From Hungatella effluvii (lineage in GTDB: Bacteria > Bacillota > Clostridia > Lachnospirales > Lachnospiraceae), in NCBI RefSeq assembly GCF_003201875.1, contig NZ_QJKD01000022.1:20980-84979 (forward strand): 64,000 bases of DNA, in the 5' to 3' direction. A program made the translations under genes and the position numbers. Every line of letters begins with the position of its first letter. The stretch's first letter is position 1. This document shows positions 34,885 to 42,302 of this stretch, in pieces. The notes beneath the pieces are model-generated. The model was not told the DNA's origin, did no database searches, and was given only the letters and a program-made list of their open reading frames with translations.

Positions 34885-35286
34885 TTACTCCTCTTTTTTC
34901 CCACGTGACACGATCCTGTGTATAACCGGCTGCAGATATGCACCAGCCTTGAGTCCGAGGACTCCGATTACTAGGGCAACCGCATTGACCTGATCCGGAA
35001 ACCAGACCACGACGATAACCAGAACAGCAAAAAGCACGACATAACGGATGACCGAACTGATCACCGTCCTTTTCTGGACAGTCTTCGAATCTTCCGTCTT
35101 CATGGAGCGGTCCAGCACCTCCGCCATGGAAAAAAACATGGCAAGAGCCAGGACCATCCCCAGCAGGAGCCCGGCAAAAACCGACGGCTTTGGATACACA
35201 ATAAGCGCAACCAGCATGGCTGCCACGGTAAAAATCACGATTCCTGATGAAACCTCAAGCACCAGATTCTTTGTTTCCTTCCCCAA
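34885..35286 (-). CDS. atpI: ATP synthase subunit I-like membrane protein
   Basis: This 133-aa protein has four predicted membrane helices (about 10-32, 35-55, 75-95 and 97-115) and a polar loop with LDRSMKTEDSKTVQKRTVI. It is the small AtpI-like protein that often precedes atpB and may assist c-ring assembly or magnesium supply. Sequence conservation is low, so position and topology carry the call. Confidence 0.7.
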   Translation of the reverse strand: MGKETKNLVLEVSSGIVIFTVAAMLVALIVYPKPSVFAGLLLGMVLALAMFFSMAEVLDRSMKTEDSKTVQKRTVISSVIRYVVLFAVLVIVVVWFPDQVNAVALVIGVLGLKAGAYLQPVIHRIVSRGKKEE

Positions 35287-35306
35287 TTCACAAATCCTCC
35301 TGTTTT

Positions 35307-35642
35307 CTAAAGCTTTTCATCATCCTCATGTCTCCTTACGCGGCTCTTCTGCTTCGGCTTATGCACCGGCGGACGCGGCTCTCCCATTTGCTCCCGACGT
35401 GCCTCCTGATCCTCTTTTTTCTCTTCCTGTTCATTCATCCGAAGCGTCGTCATGGCTACCTTGTAGCCATTCCATCCGCCTGCCAGGAATCCCAGAAACA
35501 TCAGAAAGATCGTCAGGTTCGTTCCGGCATGCCGGTCAATCCAGCTGCCGGCAAGAATACAGACAAACACAGGCACCATGACGCTGAGACCCAGTTGGGT
35601 AACCATCATCATATTCCTCATTACGCTCTTTTTATGGCGCAT
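35307..35642 (-). CDS. atpZ: AtpZ/AtpI-family protein, first gene of the ATP synthase operon
   Basis: The 111-aa protein has two membrane helices (about 12-33 and 40-60) with the family pattern LGLSVMVPVFVCILAGSWID, then LTIFLMFLGFLAGGWNGYKV, and a basic, Gln/Pro-rich tail. I place the start at 35642 because AGGTGG lies 4 nt before it; the longer frame would include the promoter. AtpZ/AtpI proteins are thought to form a small channel linked to the ATP synthase. Confidence 0.8.
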   Translation of the reverse strand: MRHKKSVMRNMMMVTQLGLSVMVPVFVCILAGSWIDRHAGTNLTIFLMFLGFLAGGWNGYKVAMTTLRMNEQEEKKEDQEARREQMGEPRPPVHKPKQKSRVRRHEDDEKL

Positions 35643-35681
35643 GAATCCACCTGCTTTCTGCATTTTGCACATATACATGGT

Positions 35682-35710
35682 ATTATACCTAAAAATTTTG
35701 ATTTTGTCTA
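35682..35710 (-). promoter_or_regulatory. Sigma-A promoter of the ATP synthase operon
   Basis: On the minus strand, TAGACA (35705-35710), 17 nt, TATAAT (35682-35687). Only one base differs from the consensus. The predicted start is about 30 nt upstream of the atpZ ATG. Confidence 0.8.
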
Positions 35711-35761
35711 TTATGTACGTAAATTTTACTGGATAATATTGGATCGTATACAAATTGCGGG

Positions 35762-35824
35762 TTTTTGTACATTTTTTAGTACAAAAAAAGGGGAGCCGGT
35801 TTGCTATATCTTACCCCGATTCCC
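35762..35824 (-). terminator. Terminator region after the Cys-rich membrane protein gene
   Basis: An imperfect GC hairpin (GGGAatCGG ... CCGgcTCCC, 35790-35824) is followed on the minus strand by seven T. A second palindrome, TTTTTGTAC/GTACAAAAA (35762-35787), overlaps the T-run. Together they should end the radical SAM/Cys-rich transcript before the ATP synthase promoter. Confidence 0.65.
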
Positions 35825-35866
35825 ACTTTTTTATTCAAATTCTAAAAATTTTTTAGGCTTTTTCCG

Positions 35867-36844
35867 CTATTTCTCTTCTTTTTTATCTGCCGTATGATAG
35901 AAATCCTTCTTACTGCATCCGGCTCTTCCGCCTCCCGCGCAGGCGCAGGCACACGCGCAGCCCGCACAGGCGCACGCGCACGCACAGCCGCCTCCCCCGC
36001 TTCGGGGCCCGTGATAGCCGTGATAGCCGCGGCCTCCGTTATAATGGCTCTGGTCGGAATCCCCCAGGAAGCCGAATACAGCGCACAGCGCACCGAAAAA
36101 CAGGACGATGGTAATGGCTCCGACGATGGGGCTGTCCCCCTCCACACCATTGCGGTACTCCCTCCAGACTACCAGCTCCGGCCGCCGGAAGCCCTCCAGG
36201 GCGCAGGTCAGCTTCATCTGTCTGCTCTCCCCCTTTTTCAGGGTTCCCTCCCACACCAGGTCTCCGTCTTCCGTCCGGTCCGCGTTGTGGGTCACGATAT
36301 TCCGCTTCTGCTCCCAGGTAAACTCATAGTGTTTCACACGCATTTCATCGAACCAGCCCGGTGTGAAATCGTAAAATGGCGCTTCCGGGTCAGCGCTGTT
36401 TTCACACAGCATGTTTCTCTGGTGTACCGTAAACCAGAAGCTGGCCGTCTCACCCTTGTAATATGACCGGTCCAGATTCAGTTCCAGCATGGGATTCTCG
36501 GAAGATTCTGACGGCTGGTAACGGATTCCATGGGCCGCTCCGCCAAACTCCTTCACCACATAGCTTGGATTGGCCATGCCCAGCTTCACCCAGCTGAGAG
36601 GCCCTTCCCTTGAATCGTTTAAGACCTTCCACTCATAGCTGTATGTAATCTCCAGGCTTCCATCGTCCTGGGGCGTCACGTGAACACGGTAGTCCGTCAT
36701 CTCATCTAACGGCATACAGGCGATAATCAGATAAATAATCAGTACAGCCAGACCGATGGCCGCCAGGATCAGGGCCTTACGGATTCTCTCTTTTTTCTGT
36801 TTTTTCTTTTCCTCTTCCTCTGCTTTTGCCCTCGATTTGGCCAT
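35867..36844 (-). CDS. Two-pass membrane protein with (Cys-Ala)4-Gly-(Cys-Ala)4 tail, partner of the radical SAM enzyme
   Basis: I do not recognise this 325-aa family. Visible parts: a Lys/Glu/Arg-rich cytoplasmic start (1-23), a membrane helix (about 24-44), a beta-rich outside domain of about 190 residues (45-238), a second helix (about 239-261) and a cytoplasmic tail. The tail runs from a Gly/His/Tyr segment (266-286) into Cys-Ala x4 (287-294), Gly295, Cys-Ala x4 (296-303), GGGRAG and Cys310, nine Cys in all, then a charged end. The Cys and Ala codons vary (TGT/TGC, GCG/GCC), so the repeat is kept at protein level. Its ATG overlaps the stop of the radical SAM gene (TAATG), implying coupled, equal synthesis. 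I infer that the tail is the substrate of that enzyme, or a metal/cofactor site it matures. A purely structural Cys tail is the alternative. Confidence 0.8.
   Translation of the reverse strand: MAKSRAKAEEEEKKKQKKERIRKALILAAIGLAVLIIYLIIACMPLDEMTDYRVHVTPQDDGSLEITYSYEWKVLNDSREGPLSWVKLGMANPSYVVKEFGGAAHGIRYQPSESSENPMLELNLDRSYYKGETASFWFTVHQRNMLCENSADPEAPFYDFTPGWFDEMRVKHYEFTWEQKRNIVTHNADRTEDGDLVWEGTLKKGESRQMKLTCALEGFRRPELVVWREYRNGVEGDSPIVGAITIVLFFGALCAVFGFLGDSDQSHYNGGRGYHGYHGPRSGGGGCACACACAGCACACACAGGGRAGCSKKDFYHTADKKEEK
35936..35986 (-). repeat. Coding (Cys-Ala)4-Gly-(Cys-Ala)4 repeat
   Basis: This is the part of the membrane-protein gene that encodes residues 287-303. Both octapeptide blocks are identical at protein level but differ at DNA level, with synonymous changes between TGC/TGT and GCG/GCC. 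That argues against simple slippage of a dinucleotide or hexanucleotide repeat and for selection on the peptide. Confidence 0.85.
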
Positions 36845-38232
36845 TACGCATCACCACCCTTTTCGGATTTCCCGGTTCTGAGCGGGCAGAACAGGCTTTC
36901 CTCTTCTCCCATGGCCCGGATTTTTTTGCACATTGCATGGTTCCATATGCTTTTCCAGGAATCTTTTTTCATATCCCCCAGAACCACACCGCCCAGCCAG
37001 CTCTGACACGGAACGGCCAGCCCGTCGGGTGTCACGGCCATGTTGGACAGACAGGCGCCGCACATGGGCGCCGGTATCCCCAGCCGCTTTAAGAGCTTCA
37101 CCTCCGCCCGGCCGGGTGACGTAAAACCGATCTCCATCCCCGTTTCCCGGCAGATTTCCGCCGCTGCTGTCAGAATCTCTCCCATCTCCCTGACGGAAAG
37201 CTGACTGGAGACTGAGCCGCCGGAGGAGGCGTTGCCTGTCTCGATCAGTCCGGAGCAGGTGACATACCGGACCCCCAGTCCGTTTAAAAACGCCAGAGTC
37301 TTCCCGTAATCCTGGTTGTCCCTGCACAGCGGTGTATTTACGCTGACATTAAGCCCTGCGTTTAATGCGTTCCGGATGCCTTCTGTGGTTTTGTGAAAGC
37401 CGCCTTTACGGCCGACAAGGGAATCGTGAATCCCGCTGTCCCAGGAATAAAGCGTGATCTGTACGCTGTCCAGGCTGGCCTCGTAAAGCTCCCGGCATAA
37501 ACCCGGCGTAAGCAGGATTCCATTGGTATTGAGGCGCGTCACAAACCACCGCGAGTACGCGACCAGCTCCACTAAGTCCCTGCGCAGCGTCGGTTCCCCG
37601 CCCGTAAAAGTAACCTGCGGCACACCGGCGCTTTTCAGCCTGTCGATAATTTTCTTCCATTGTTCCGTATTAAGCTCTTTTCCTTCTGCCTCCGGCTGTC
37701 CGGCGGCGTAGCAGTGGCGGCACTGTAAATTACAGTTCCAGCCACCGTCCGCCTTCGTCATGGCACTCACCATCAGATCCATCCGGTGGGGCGCCGTCAT
37801 GTGGGGTGCATACTCCCGCAGGGACAGCGGCTCTATCTCCCCGGCGGGTTCCTCTCCGCAGGCGACGCCGTAAAGCATGGCCAGCATTTCCTCCAGATCG
37901 CCGCGCAGCTGTTTCTCTGGCACCCGGTATGACTTCCCCATCCTCTCCACGGCCGCCGTCACGACCTTTTCCATATCTTTTTCATCCATGGGACGGCCGT
38001 CATACCGGTTCACCTCACGGATAAAATTCCCCAGGAGAACCGCCCAGGAGTATCCCAGCGGAAGAATGTAATATCCATTTAAAATCATCGCATAAGGATT
38101 TTTTCCAAATGGGCGATATTTCGGGGGAATCAGATGAATCCGCACTGCGCCCGGCCCTTTCGGATTCAGAGTCGTGTGTACCACCCCCTCCTTCCAGGCC
38201 CTGTATGCTGCCGCCTCCCGTTTTAACACCAT
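36844..38232 (-). CDS. Radical SAM/SPASM-type enzyme, probable peptide maturase
   Basis: This 462-aa protein has three parts. Residues 1-155 are an N-terminal domain not typical of plain radical SAM enzymes; a helical section at about 60-125 could be a PqqD-like peptide-recognition element (inferred). The radical SAM core (about 160-330) has the cluster motif CNLQCRHC (Cys167, 171, 174), GGEP at 211-214 and the LNTNG motif. The C-terminal part has extra cysteines (391, 394, 409, 435, 449) in SPASM/twitch style (MCGAC, PCQSW, FCPL) for auxiliary Fe-S clusters. Enzymes of this layout mature Cys-rich peptides (sactipeptides, ranthipeptides), cofactors or enzymes. Its stop overlaps the start of the Cys-Ala-tail protein. 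The start codon has GGAGGAGG upstream. No transporter or peptidase gene is adjacent. Confidence 0.88.
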   Translation of the reverse strand: MVLKREAAAYRAWKEGVVHTTLNPKGPGAVRIHLIPPKYRPFGKNPYAMILNGYYILPLGYSWAVLLGNFIREVNRYDGRPMDEKDMEKVVTAAVERMGKSYRVPEKQLRGDLEEMLAMLYGVACGEEPAGEIEPLSLREYAPHMTAPHRMDLMVSAMTKADGGWNCNLQCRHCYAAGQPEAEGKELNTEQWKKIIDRLKSAGVPQVTFTGGEPTLRRDLVELVAYSRWFVTRLNTNGILLTPGLCRELYEASLDSVQITLYSWDSGIHDSLVGRKGGFHKTTEGIRNALNAGLNVSVNTPLCRDNQDYGKTLAFLNGLGVRYVTCSGLIETGNASSGGSVSSQLSVREMGEILTAAAEICRETGMEIGFTSPGRAEVKLLKRLGIPAPMCGACLSNMAVTPDGLAVPCQSWLGGVVLGDMKKDSWKSIWNHAMCKKIRAMGEEESLFCPLRTGKSEKGGDA

Positions 38233-38393
38233 GATGCCTCCTCCTTTCCTGCAGCTGCCTCACTTCGGCTTTCTAGTATGTATACTGAAAATTTTACCAC
38301 AGTGCCTGCCGGAAATCCATATGATTAAATGCACAATAAACCTGCGCCGCATAGCTTCTCCTGCGCAGATATTTCATTTCCGGGAAACAAAAA

Positions 38394-38451
38394 ACCGCCG
38401 GGTAAGCGTCCGGCCCGGAATCTCTTCCGAACCGGACACTCAACCGGCGGT
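38394..38451 (-). terminator. Terminator after thioredoxin
   Basis: A long nested hairpin (outer CCGCCGG/CCGGCGG, inner TGTCCGG/CCGGACG) followed on the minus strand by TTTTTTG. It separates trxA from the radical SAM gene. No convincing promoter hexamers were found in the 160 nt between it and the radical SAM start. Confidence 0.85.
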
Positions 38452-38486
38452 CCATAGTCCATATTCTTAACGCAGTCCTTTATAGG

Positions 38487-38807
38487 CTATCTGGCCTTTT
38501 CCACCATATCCAGAACGGCCTTCTTGCTCTGTACGCCGACGCTGGTCGCTACGACCTTGCCGCCCTTGAATACAAGCAGAGTCGGTATGCTCATAACGCG
38601 GTACTGTCCGGCTAAATCAGGCTGCTCATCGACGTTTACCTTGCCAACCTTCAGACCCGGATGATTCTCCTCCGCGATCTCATCAATAATCGGTGAAAAC
38701 ATCTTGCACGGTCCGCACCAGGTCGCCCAGAAATCGACGATCGCGATGTCACTGCTCTTTAATACTTCCTGATCAAAATTATCCTGTGTAAATGTTACTA
38801 CTGCCAT
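38487..38807 (-). CDS. trxA: Thioredoxin
   Basis: This 106-aa thiol-disulfide reductant has the active site FWATWCGPCK (Cys31, Cys34), the cis-Pro segment MSIPTLLVFKGGK and normal length. It is 14 nt after the CcdA-TlpA fusion gene and is probably co-transcribed with it, so cytoplasmic reducing power and membrane thiol transport are made together. Confidence 0.97.
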   Translation of the reverse strand: MAVVTFTQDNFDQEVLKSSDIAIVDFWATWCGPCKMFSPIIDEIAEENHPGLKVGKVNVDEQPDLAGQYRVMSIPTLLVFKGGKVVATSVGVQSKKAVLDMVEKAR

Positions 38808-38821
38808 AATATGGTTCCTCC

Positions 38822-40225
38822 TTATTCTGCGCTTTCTGAAAGCGCCTGCGTAATTATATTTTTCATAATGTCTTTTGTCAGCGCGCCGCTTGCGTAGCCG
38901 ATGACGCGTCCTTCACGATCAATCATGAACGTGGTTGGGAATGCTGTTATATAGTATTGTAACAGAACATCACCTGTCGTGTCCATAAGTGTAGGATAAG
39001 AATATCCGTTATCCTCCATAAACTTTGTCACTTCTTCTATAGTTTTGTCATTATTGTTCGGATTATCCTTCGTTTTTGGATTTGCCACGCTTAAAATGAT
39101 AAGATCCTCTGAATTCTCTCCGTATTCCTTATAAAGTGCCTCGATATCAGGCATCTCCTCGCGGCATGGCGGACACCAGGTCGCCCAGAAATTTAAAAAT
39201 ACGACTTTTCCCTTATAATCCGAAAGTTTATGTTCTTCTCCGAACTGATCCACCAGAGTGAAATCGGGAGCTTCCACACGGTCCGATGTATCCGGAAGAC
39301 TGCTCTCTGTCTCGCCGGCAGCCGCGCTTTCGCTAACCTGTCCGTTATCCCCGCTCTGTCCCGCGCTCTGATCCTGATTCTGATCGTTATCAGCCGGACT
39401 CTGCGTCTCGGTCCGCGGCGCCGTCTCTCTGCTGTCAGGAACACCATCCCCGCCGCCCGAAGGCGCCTGGGACTCGGTCACGGTCTGGCCGCCCACGCCA
39501 AAGCTTGATAAGTACCCGGTAATTCCGTTCATCCAGCCGGTAAACATCATAACGCCCATAGCGATCATCAGCACGCCGCCGGCCTTTGTCGTGTACTTCA
39601 CTACATTCTGATGCTTCTTAAAGAAATCGAGCACCGATCCGGTAAACAGTCCCACTGCCAGAAACGGAATGACGAAGCCCAGCGTATAGACGCCGATCAG
39701 TAAAAATCCGGTTCCCTGGGAGGTTGCCGAGGAAGCCATCAAAAGAACGCTTGCAAGCGCAGGTCCCACACAGGGAGTCCATGCGAAGCTGAAGGTAAAG
39801 CCGAGAACTAATGCCAGAAGCGGGTTCATCGCCAGCTGATTCAGCCGGAAAGGAAGCCGGTGTTCCTGCCCCAGCACGGAGCTTCCGAACACACCCAGCT
39901 GGAATAATCCGAACAGGACGACGATAATGCCGCCGATCCGTGCGAACAGGGTTCTGTTGCTGCCAAAGAACCGGCCCGCTGCCGTAAATCCAAAGCCCAG
40001 CAGGAAAAATGCAAAGCTGACGCCGATTACGAAAAACAGCGTATTGATCATAACTTTTTTTCTCGAATACCGGACGCGTCCCTCTTCATCAACGGTCCTC
40101 GTTCCTCCTGCCAGATATCCGATGTAAAGCGGTACAAGTGGCAGCACGCAGGGTGAGAAAAAGCTTAAAAGTCCCTGAATAAATACTGTAATTGCCGGTA
40201 TTCCGACTTCGACTGAAAATCCCAT
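38822..40225 (-). CDS. CcdA/DsbD-type membrane protein fused to a TlpA-like thioredoxin
   Basis: The protein is predicted to carry electrons across the membrane and use them outside. The N-terminal 235 residues form a CcdA domain with six to seven membrane helices and the two redox cysteine motifs (LSFFSPCVLPLVPLYIGYLA and FAWTPCVGPALASVLL). A Ser/Gln/Asp-rich linker (about 245-320) follows, then a TlpA/ResA-like thioredoxin domain (about 325-467) with FWATWCPPCREEMPD (Cys351, Cys354) and FPTTFMIDREG. The 467-aa fusion replaces the usual separate ccdA and resA/tlpA genes. Promoter and operator-like repeats precede it; trxA follows. Confidence 0.93.
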   Translation of the reverse strand: MGFSVEVGIPAITVFIQGLLSFFSPCVLPLVPLYIGYLAGGTRTVDEEGRVRYSRKKVMINTLFFVIGVSFAFFLLGFGFTAAGRFFGSNRTLFARIGGIIVVLFGLFQLGVFGSSVLGQEHRLPFRLNQLAMNPLLALVLGFTFSFAWTPCVGPALASVLLMASSATSQGTGFLLIGVYTLGFVIPFLAVGLFTGSVLDFFKKHQNVVKYTTKAGGVLMIAMGVMMFTGWMNGITGYLSSFGVGGQTVTESQAPSGGGDGVPDSRETAPRTETQSPADNDQNQDQSAGQSGDNGQVSESAAAGETESSLPDTSDRVEAPDFTLVDQFGEEHKLSDYKGKVVFLNFWATWCPPCREEMPDIEALYKEYGENSEDLIILSVANPKTKDNPNNNDKTIEEVTKFMEDNGYSYPTLMDTTGDVLLQYYITAFPTTFMIDREGRVIGYASGALTKDIMKNIITQALSESAE

Positions 40226-40245
40226 ATCGCCTCCTGAAAGTGTTA

Positions 40246-40301
40246 TTAACTGTAATTTTATTTGTTTCAGTTTGTACTGTTATTATAAAAGTTACAGTTA
40301 A
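40246..40301. promoter_or_regulatory. Inverted repeat around the ccdA-tlpA promoter (operator candidate)
   Basis: TTAACTGTAA (40246-40255) and TTACAGTTAA (40292-40301) are perfect 10-bp inverted copies, 36 nt apart. One lies within the promoter spacer, the other about 30 nt downstream of the -10. A related ACTGTTA sits between them (40278-40284). The layout suggests a repressor binding at two or three half-sites; the protein is unknown. The XRE gene immediately upstream is one candidate. Confidence 0.4.
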
Positions 40302-40310
40302 TATTGTCAA
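40282..40310 (-). promoter_or_regulatory. Consensus sigma-A promoter of ccdA-tlpA/trxA
   Basis: On the minus strand, TTGACA (40305-40310), 17 nt, TATAAT (40282-40287): a perfect match in both hexamers and spacing. Confidence 0.85.
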
Positions 40311-40347
40311 GTACTTTCGAAAAGTTTTTTAATTTATTTGTTTCCAT

Positions 40348-40611
40348 TCACGGCCCCGTCTGCCCTGCGCTGTCCGGTCTGGCCCTGCCGGTTGACGCGG
40401 CCGGATCATCCGGAACGTATTCCAGAATGTCTCCCGGCTGGCAGTCCAGCGCCCTGCAGATCGCCTCCAGCGTGGTAAAACGGACGGCTTTCGCCTTATT
40501 ATTCTTCAGAATGGATAAGTTGGCCATGGTGATATCCACTTCGCCCGCAAGCTCCGTCAATCCCTTTTTCCTCTTTGCCATCATGACATCAAGATTTACT
40601 ACAATCGCCAT
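40348..40611 (-). CDS. Small XRE-family transcriptional regulator
   Basis: This 87-aa protein consists of one Cro/C1-type helix-turn-helix (LTELAGEVDITMANLSILKN, then RFTTLEAICRALDCQPGDIL) and a Pro/Gly-rich tail. It belongs to the short YozG-like group that usually pairs with a DUF2975 membrane protein, as here (10 nt downstream of it). The pair is common in Firmicutes; its physiological role is unknown. The gene also lies immediately upstream of the ccdA-tlpA promoter with its inverted repeats. Confidence 0.85.
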   Translation of the reverse strand: MAIVVNLDVMMAKRKKGLTELAGEVDITMANLSILKNNKAKAVRFTTLEAICRALDCQPGDILEYVPDDPAASTGRARPDSAGQTGP

Positions 40612-40621
40612 TCTATCCCTC

Positions 40622-41068
40622 CTATATTGTCAAGTCGTTTTCCAGCTTGTACTGCACCGCCTTTTCAAACACCTGGCAGAGCACGATGGAAAAGAGTCCG
40701 GCAATGGCAAACACGATGATAATGACAGCCGTCGCCGGAGTGAGTGATACCGGCAGGCGGATGATGGAGAGAAGCGCAATCATGAAACTGCATTTCCCCA
40801 TCTTTTTAAGCGAACCGGCATTTTCCATGACAAACGGATTATCCGTCAGGACAGTGAGAAACATCTTCCGCAGCTCCTTTATGATGAACAGCGCCATCAC
40901 GCCGGAAGCCATATAGATCACGCATTGAAACACATAGTATTTCCGGAAGCTCTCGATGTAATTCCCGAAAAAATAAAACAGCACCGGGATCGCTGCCGTC
41001 AGCACAATCCCGATATAAAACATGGCATCCAGCATATATTTTGTAAAACGAACCAGTTTCGTATTCAT
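40622..41068 (-). CDS. DUF2975 membrane protein
   Basis: This 148-aa protein has four predicted membrane helices (about 15-38, 43-65, 95-115 and 117-135) and the loop DNPFVMENAGSLKKMGKCS, the hallmark of DUF2975 proteins. I chose the start at 41068 because AAGGAG lies before it. Function is unknown; it is co-transcribed with the XRE regulator. Confidence 0.8.
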   Translation of the reverse strand: MNTKLVRFTKYMLDAMFYIGIVLTAAIPVLFYFFGNYIESFRKYYVFQCVIYMASGVMALFIIKELRKMFLTVLTDNPFVMENAGSLKKMGKCSFMIALLSIIRLPVSLTPATAVIIIVFAIAGLFSIVLCQVFEKAVQYKLENDLTI

Positions 41069-41127
41069 AAAAGGCTCTCCTTCTTTCCGTTTCCGCTGCC
41101 GTTTTGGCGGCGGCTGTTTATGAGGAA

Positions 41128-41157
41128 AGTTTATCACAGGGCAGAGGGGAATTGCAA
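41128..41157 (-). promoter_or_regulatory. Probable sigma-A promoter of the DUF2975/XRE pair
   Basis: On the minus strand, TTGCAA (41152-41157), 18 nt, TAAACT (41128-41133). The start point would be about 50 nt upstream of the DUF2975 ATG. Confidence 0.5.
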
Positions 41158-41183
41158 CAGGTAAGAAATTATGGAATCAAAAA

Positions 41184-41223
41184 AATCAGGAAGAAATCTG
41201 TCAAACAAGATTTCTTCCTGATT
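41184..41223 (-). terminator. Terminator of the mur operon
   Basis: A perfect 15-bp stem (AATCAGGAAGAAATC with GATTTCTTCCTGATT), 10-nt loop, followed by TTTTT on the minus strand, 5 nt after the mupG stop. Confidence 0.92.
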
Positions 41224-41227
41224 CTCA

Positions 41228-42298
41228 TCACTGTCCGTCAGCCGGACAGAGGTAAAATCCCAGCCCTTCCCTGATATACGGAAGGTATTTTCTGTCCTTC
41301 CCGGCCACCTGTCCGATCACATTCACGCGCGGATCAGAAGGCATGTCAACCCTGGAAATTTCAAGCTCCCCCATGTACCGCAAATACGCTTCATTGGCAA
41401 TACAGATATTTCCGGCCAGCCTCTGGTCAGAAAGATCTCCCGCTGTGTCTGCCGCGACGACCCGGTCCCTGCAGTTAAAACGGGATTCCTGGGATCGGAT
41501 CACATATTCGCTGGAATCCGGCCGGTCATGATGGATTATCGCTCTCTCGAATTCATAACCGGGCAGTATATCCGCATGCAGGGCCACGTATCCCTTGCTC
41601 AGTGCAGCCACCTGCGTCCATACCTCCTCCGTCACATCGTTGTCGCCTACCAGAACAATATCGGAATCCGCCTGGTAAAGCTCCAGCATGTGAAGGAGCA
41701 CCTCATCCCTGGAAAAACGGTGTTCCTCCACCGTGGGAAGGCCTTCACAGAGAGGGCCGCGCAGCCCGGCATTGCCCGGAACAAATGCCATCGTGGTAAA
41801 GCCGAGGATTTTGAGCCTTTGATTCATCTCCTTTACGCGGTCAAGTGACAAACCGGTATATGGTTTCGGGTAGTAATTGTGGCAGGCGGCAAAGCGGGTA
41901 AAATCTGCCCCTGCCGCCGCCCAGTCCTGAATATCTTCCTGCGAAATCGTAGACGCGTTGAAAACAATATGAAATTTTTCTGAAAGCGCGACCGTTTTCT
42001 CTGCCGTAAATCCAAAGTCGAGACGGATATAAGTAATCCCCAGTGACAGCAGTTCATCGAAGGAGGTGCAGCCCAGCTTTTCTAAAGTTACCGGGCTGAC
42101 ATCGACAATCAGATTGATGCCGGCATCTCTGCACTGCTCTAAAAGCTTTCTGGCATCCCTTTTATAATCGATCCCCGTCTCCTCCGGGATATGCATGGAG
42201 GTAAACGCGTATCTGATGCCGGCTTTCTGTGCTTTCCTGATCATCGCCTCGTTCTTTTCCACGCCATTGCTGAAATAGAGTGAAATTCCTGTTTTCAT
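41228..42298 (-). CDS. mupG: 6-phospho-N-acetylmuramidase (MupG/DUF871 family)
   Basis: MupG hydrolyses 6-phospho-MurNAc-GlcNAc disaccharide after PTS uptake, releasing MurNAc-6-P and GlcNAc (known in Staphylococcus aureus). The 356-aa protein starts MKTGISLYFSNGVEKNEAMI and has a TIM-barrel half (to about 240; RYAFTSMHIPEETG, GITYIRLDFGF, FNASTISQED) and the C-terminal beta domain ending with GEKDRKYLPYIREGLGF-like sequence. I place the start at 42298, 4 nt after the murP stop; the longer frame overlaps murP. Position next to murP and murQ strongly supports this role. Confidence 0.88.
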   Translation of the reverse strand: MKTGISLYFSNGVEKNEAMIRKAQKAGIRYAFTSMHIPEETGIDYKRDARKLLEQCRDAGINLIVDVSPVTLEKLGCTSFDELLSLGITYIRLDFGFTAEKTVALSEKFHIVFNASTISQEDIQDWAAAGADFTRFAACHNYYPKPYTGLSLDRVKEMNQRLKILGFTTMAFVPGNAGLRGPLCEGLPTVEEHRFSRDEVLLHMLELYQADSDIVLVGDNDVTEEVWTQVAALSKGYVALHADILPGYEFERAIIHHDRPDSSEYVIRSQESRFNCRDRVVAADTAGDLSDQRLAGNICIANEAYLRYMGELEISRVDMPSDPRVNVIGQVAGKDRKYLPYIREGLGFYLCPADGQ

Positions 42299-42302
42299 AA
42301 AT

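Noticed and set aside
35936..35986. Simple DNA microsatellite as the cause of the Cys-Ala repeat
   Set aside because: Synonymous codons differ from unit to unit, which slippage would not produce.
35894..36466. Long plus-strand frame opposite the Cys-tail gene, rich in Ala and Arg
   Set aside because: It is the complement of the GC-rich Cys-Ala codons; it has no ribosome site and the minus-strand gene is clearly coding.
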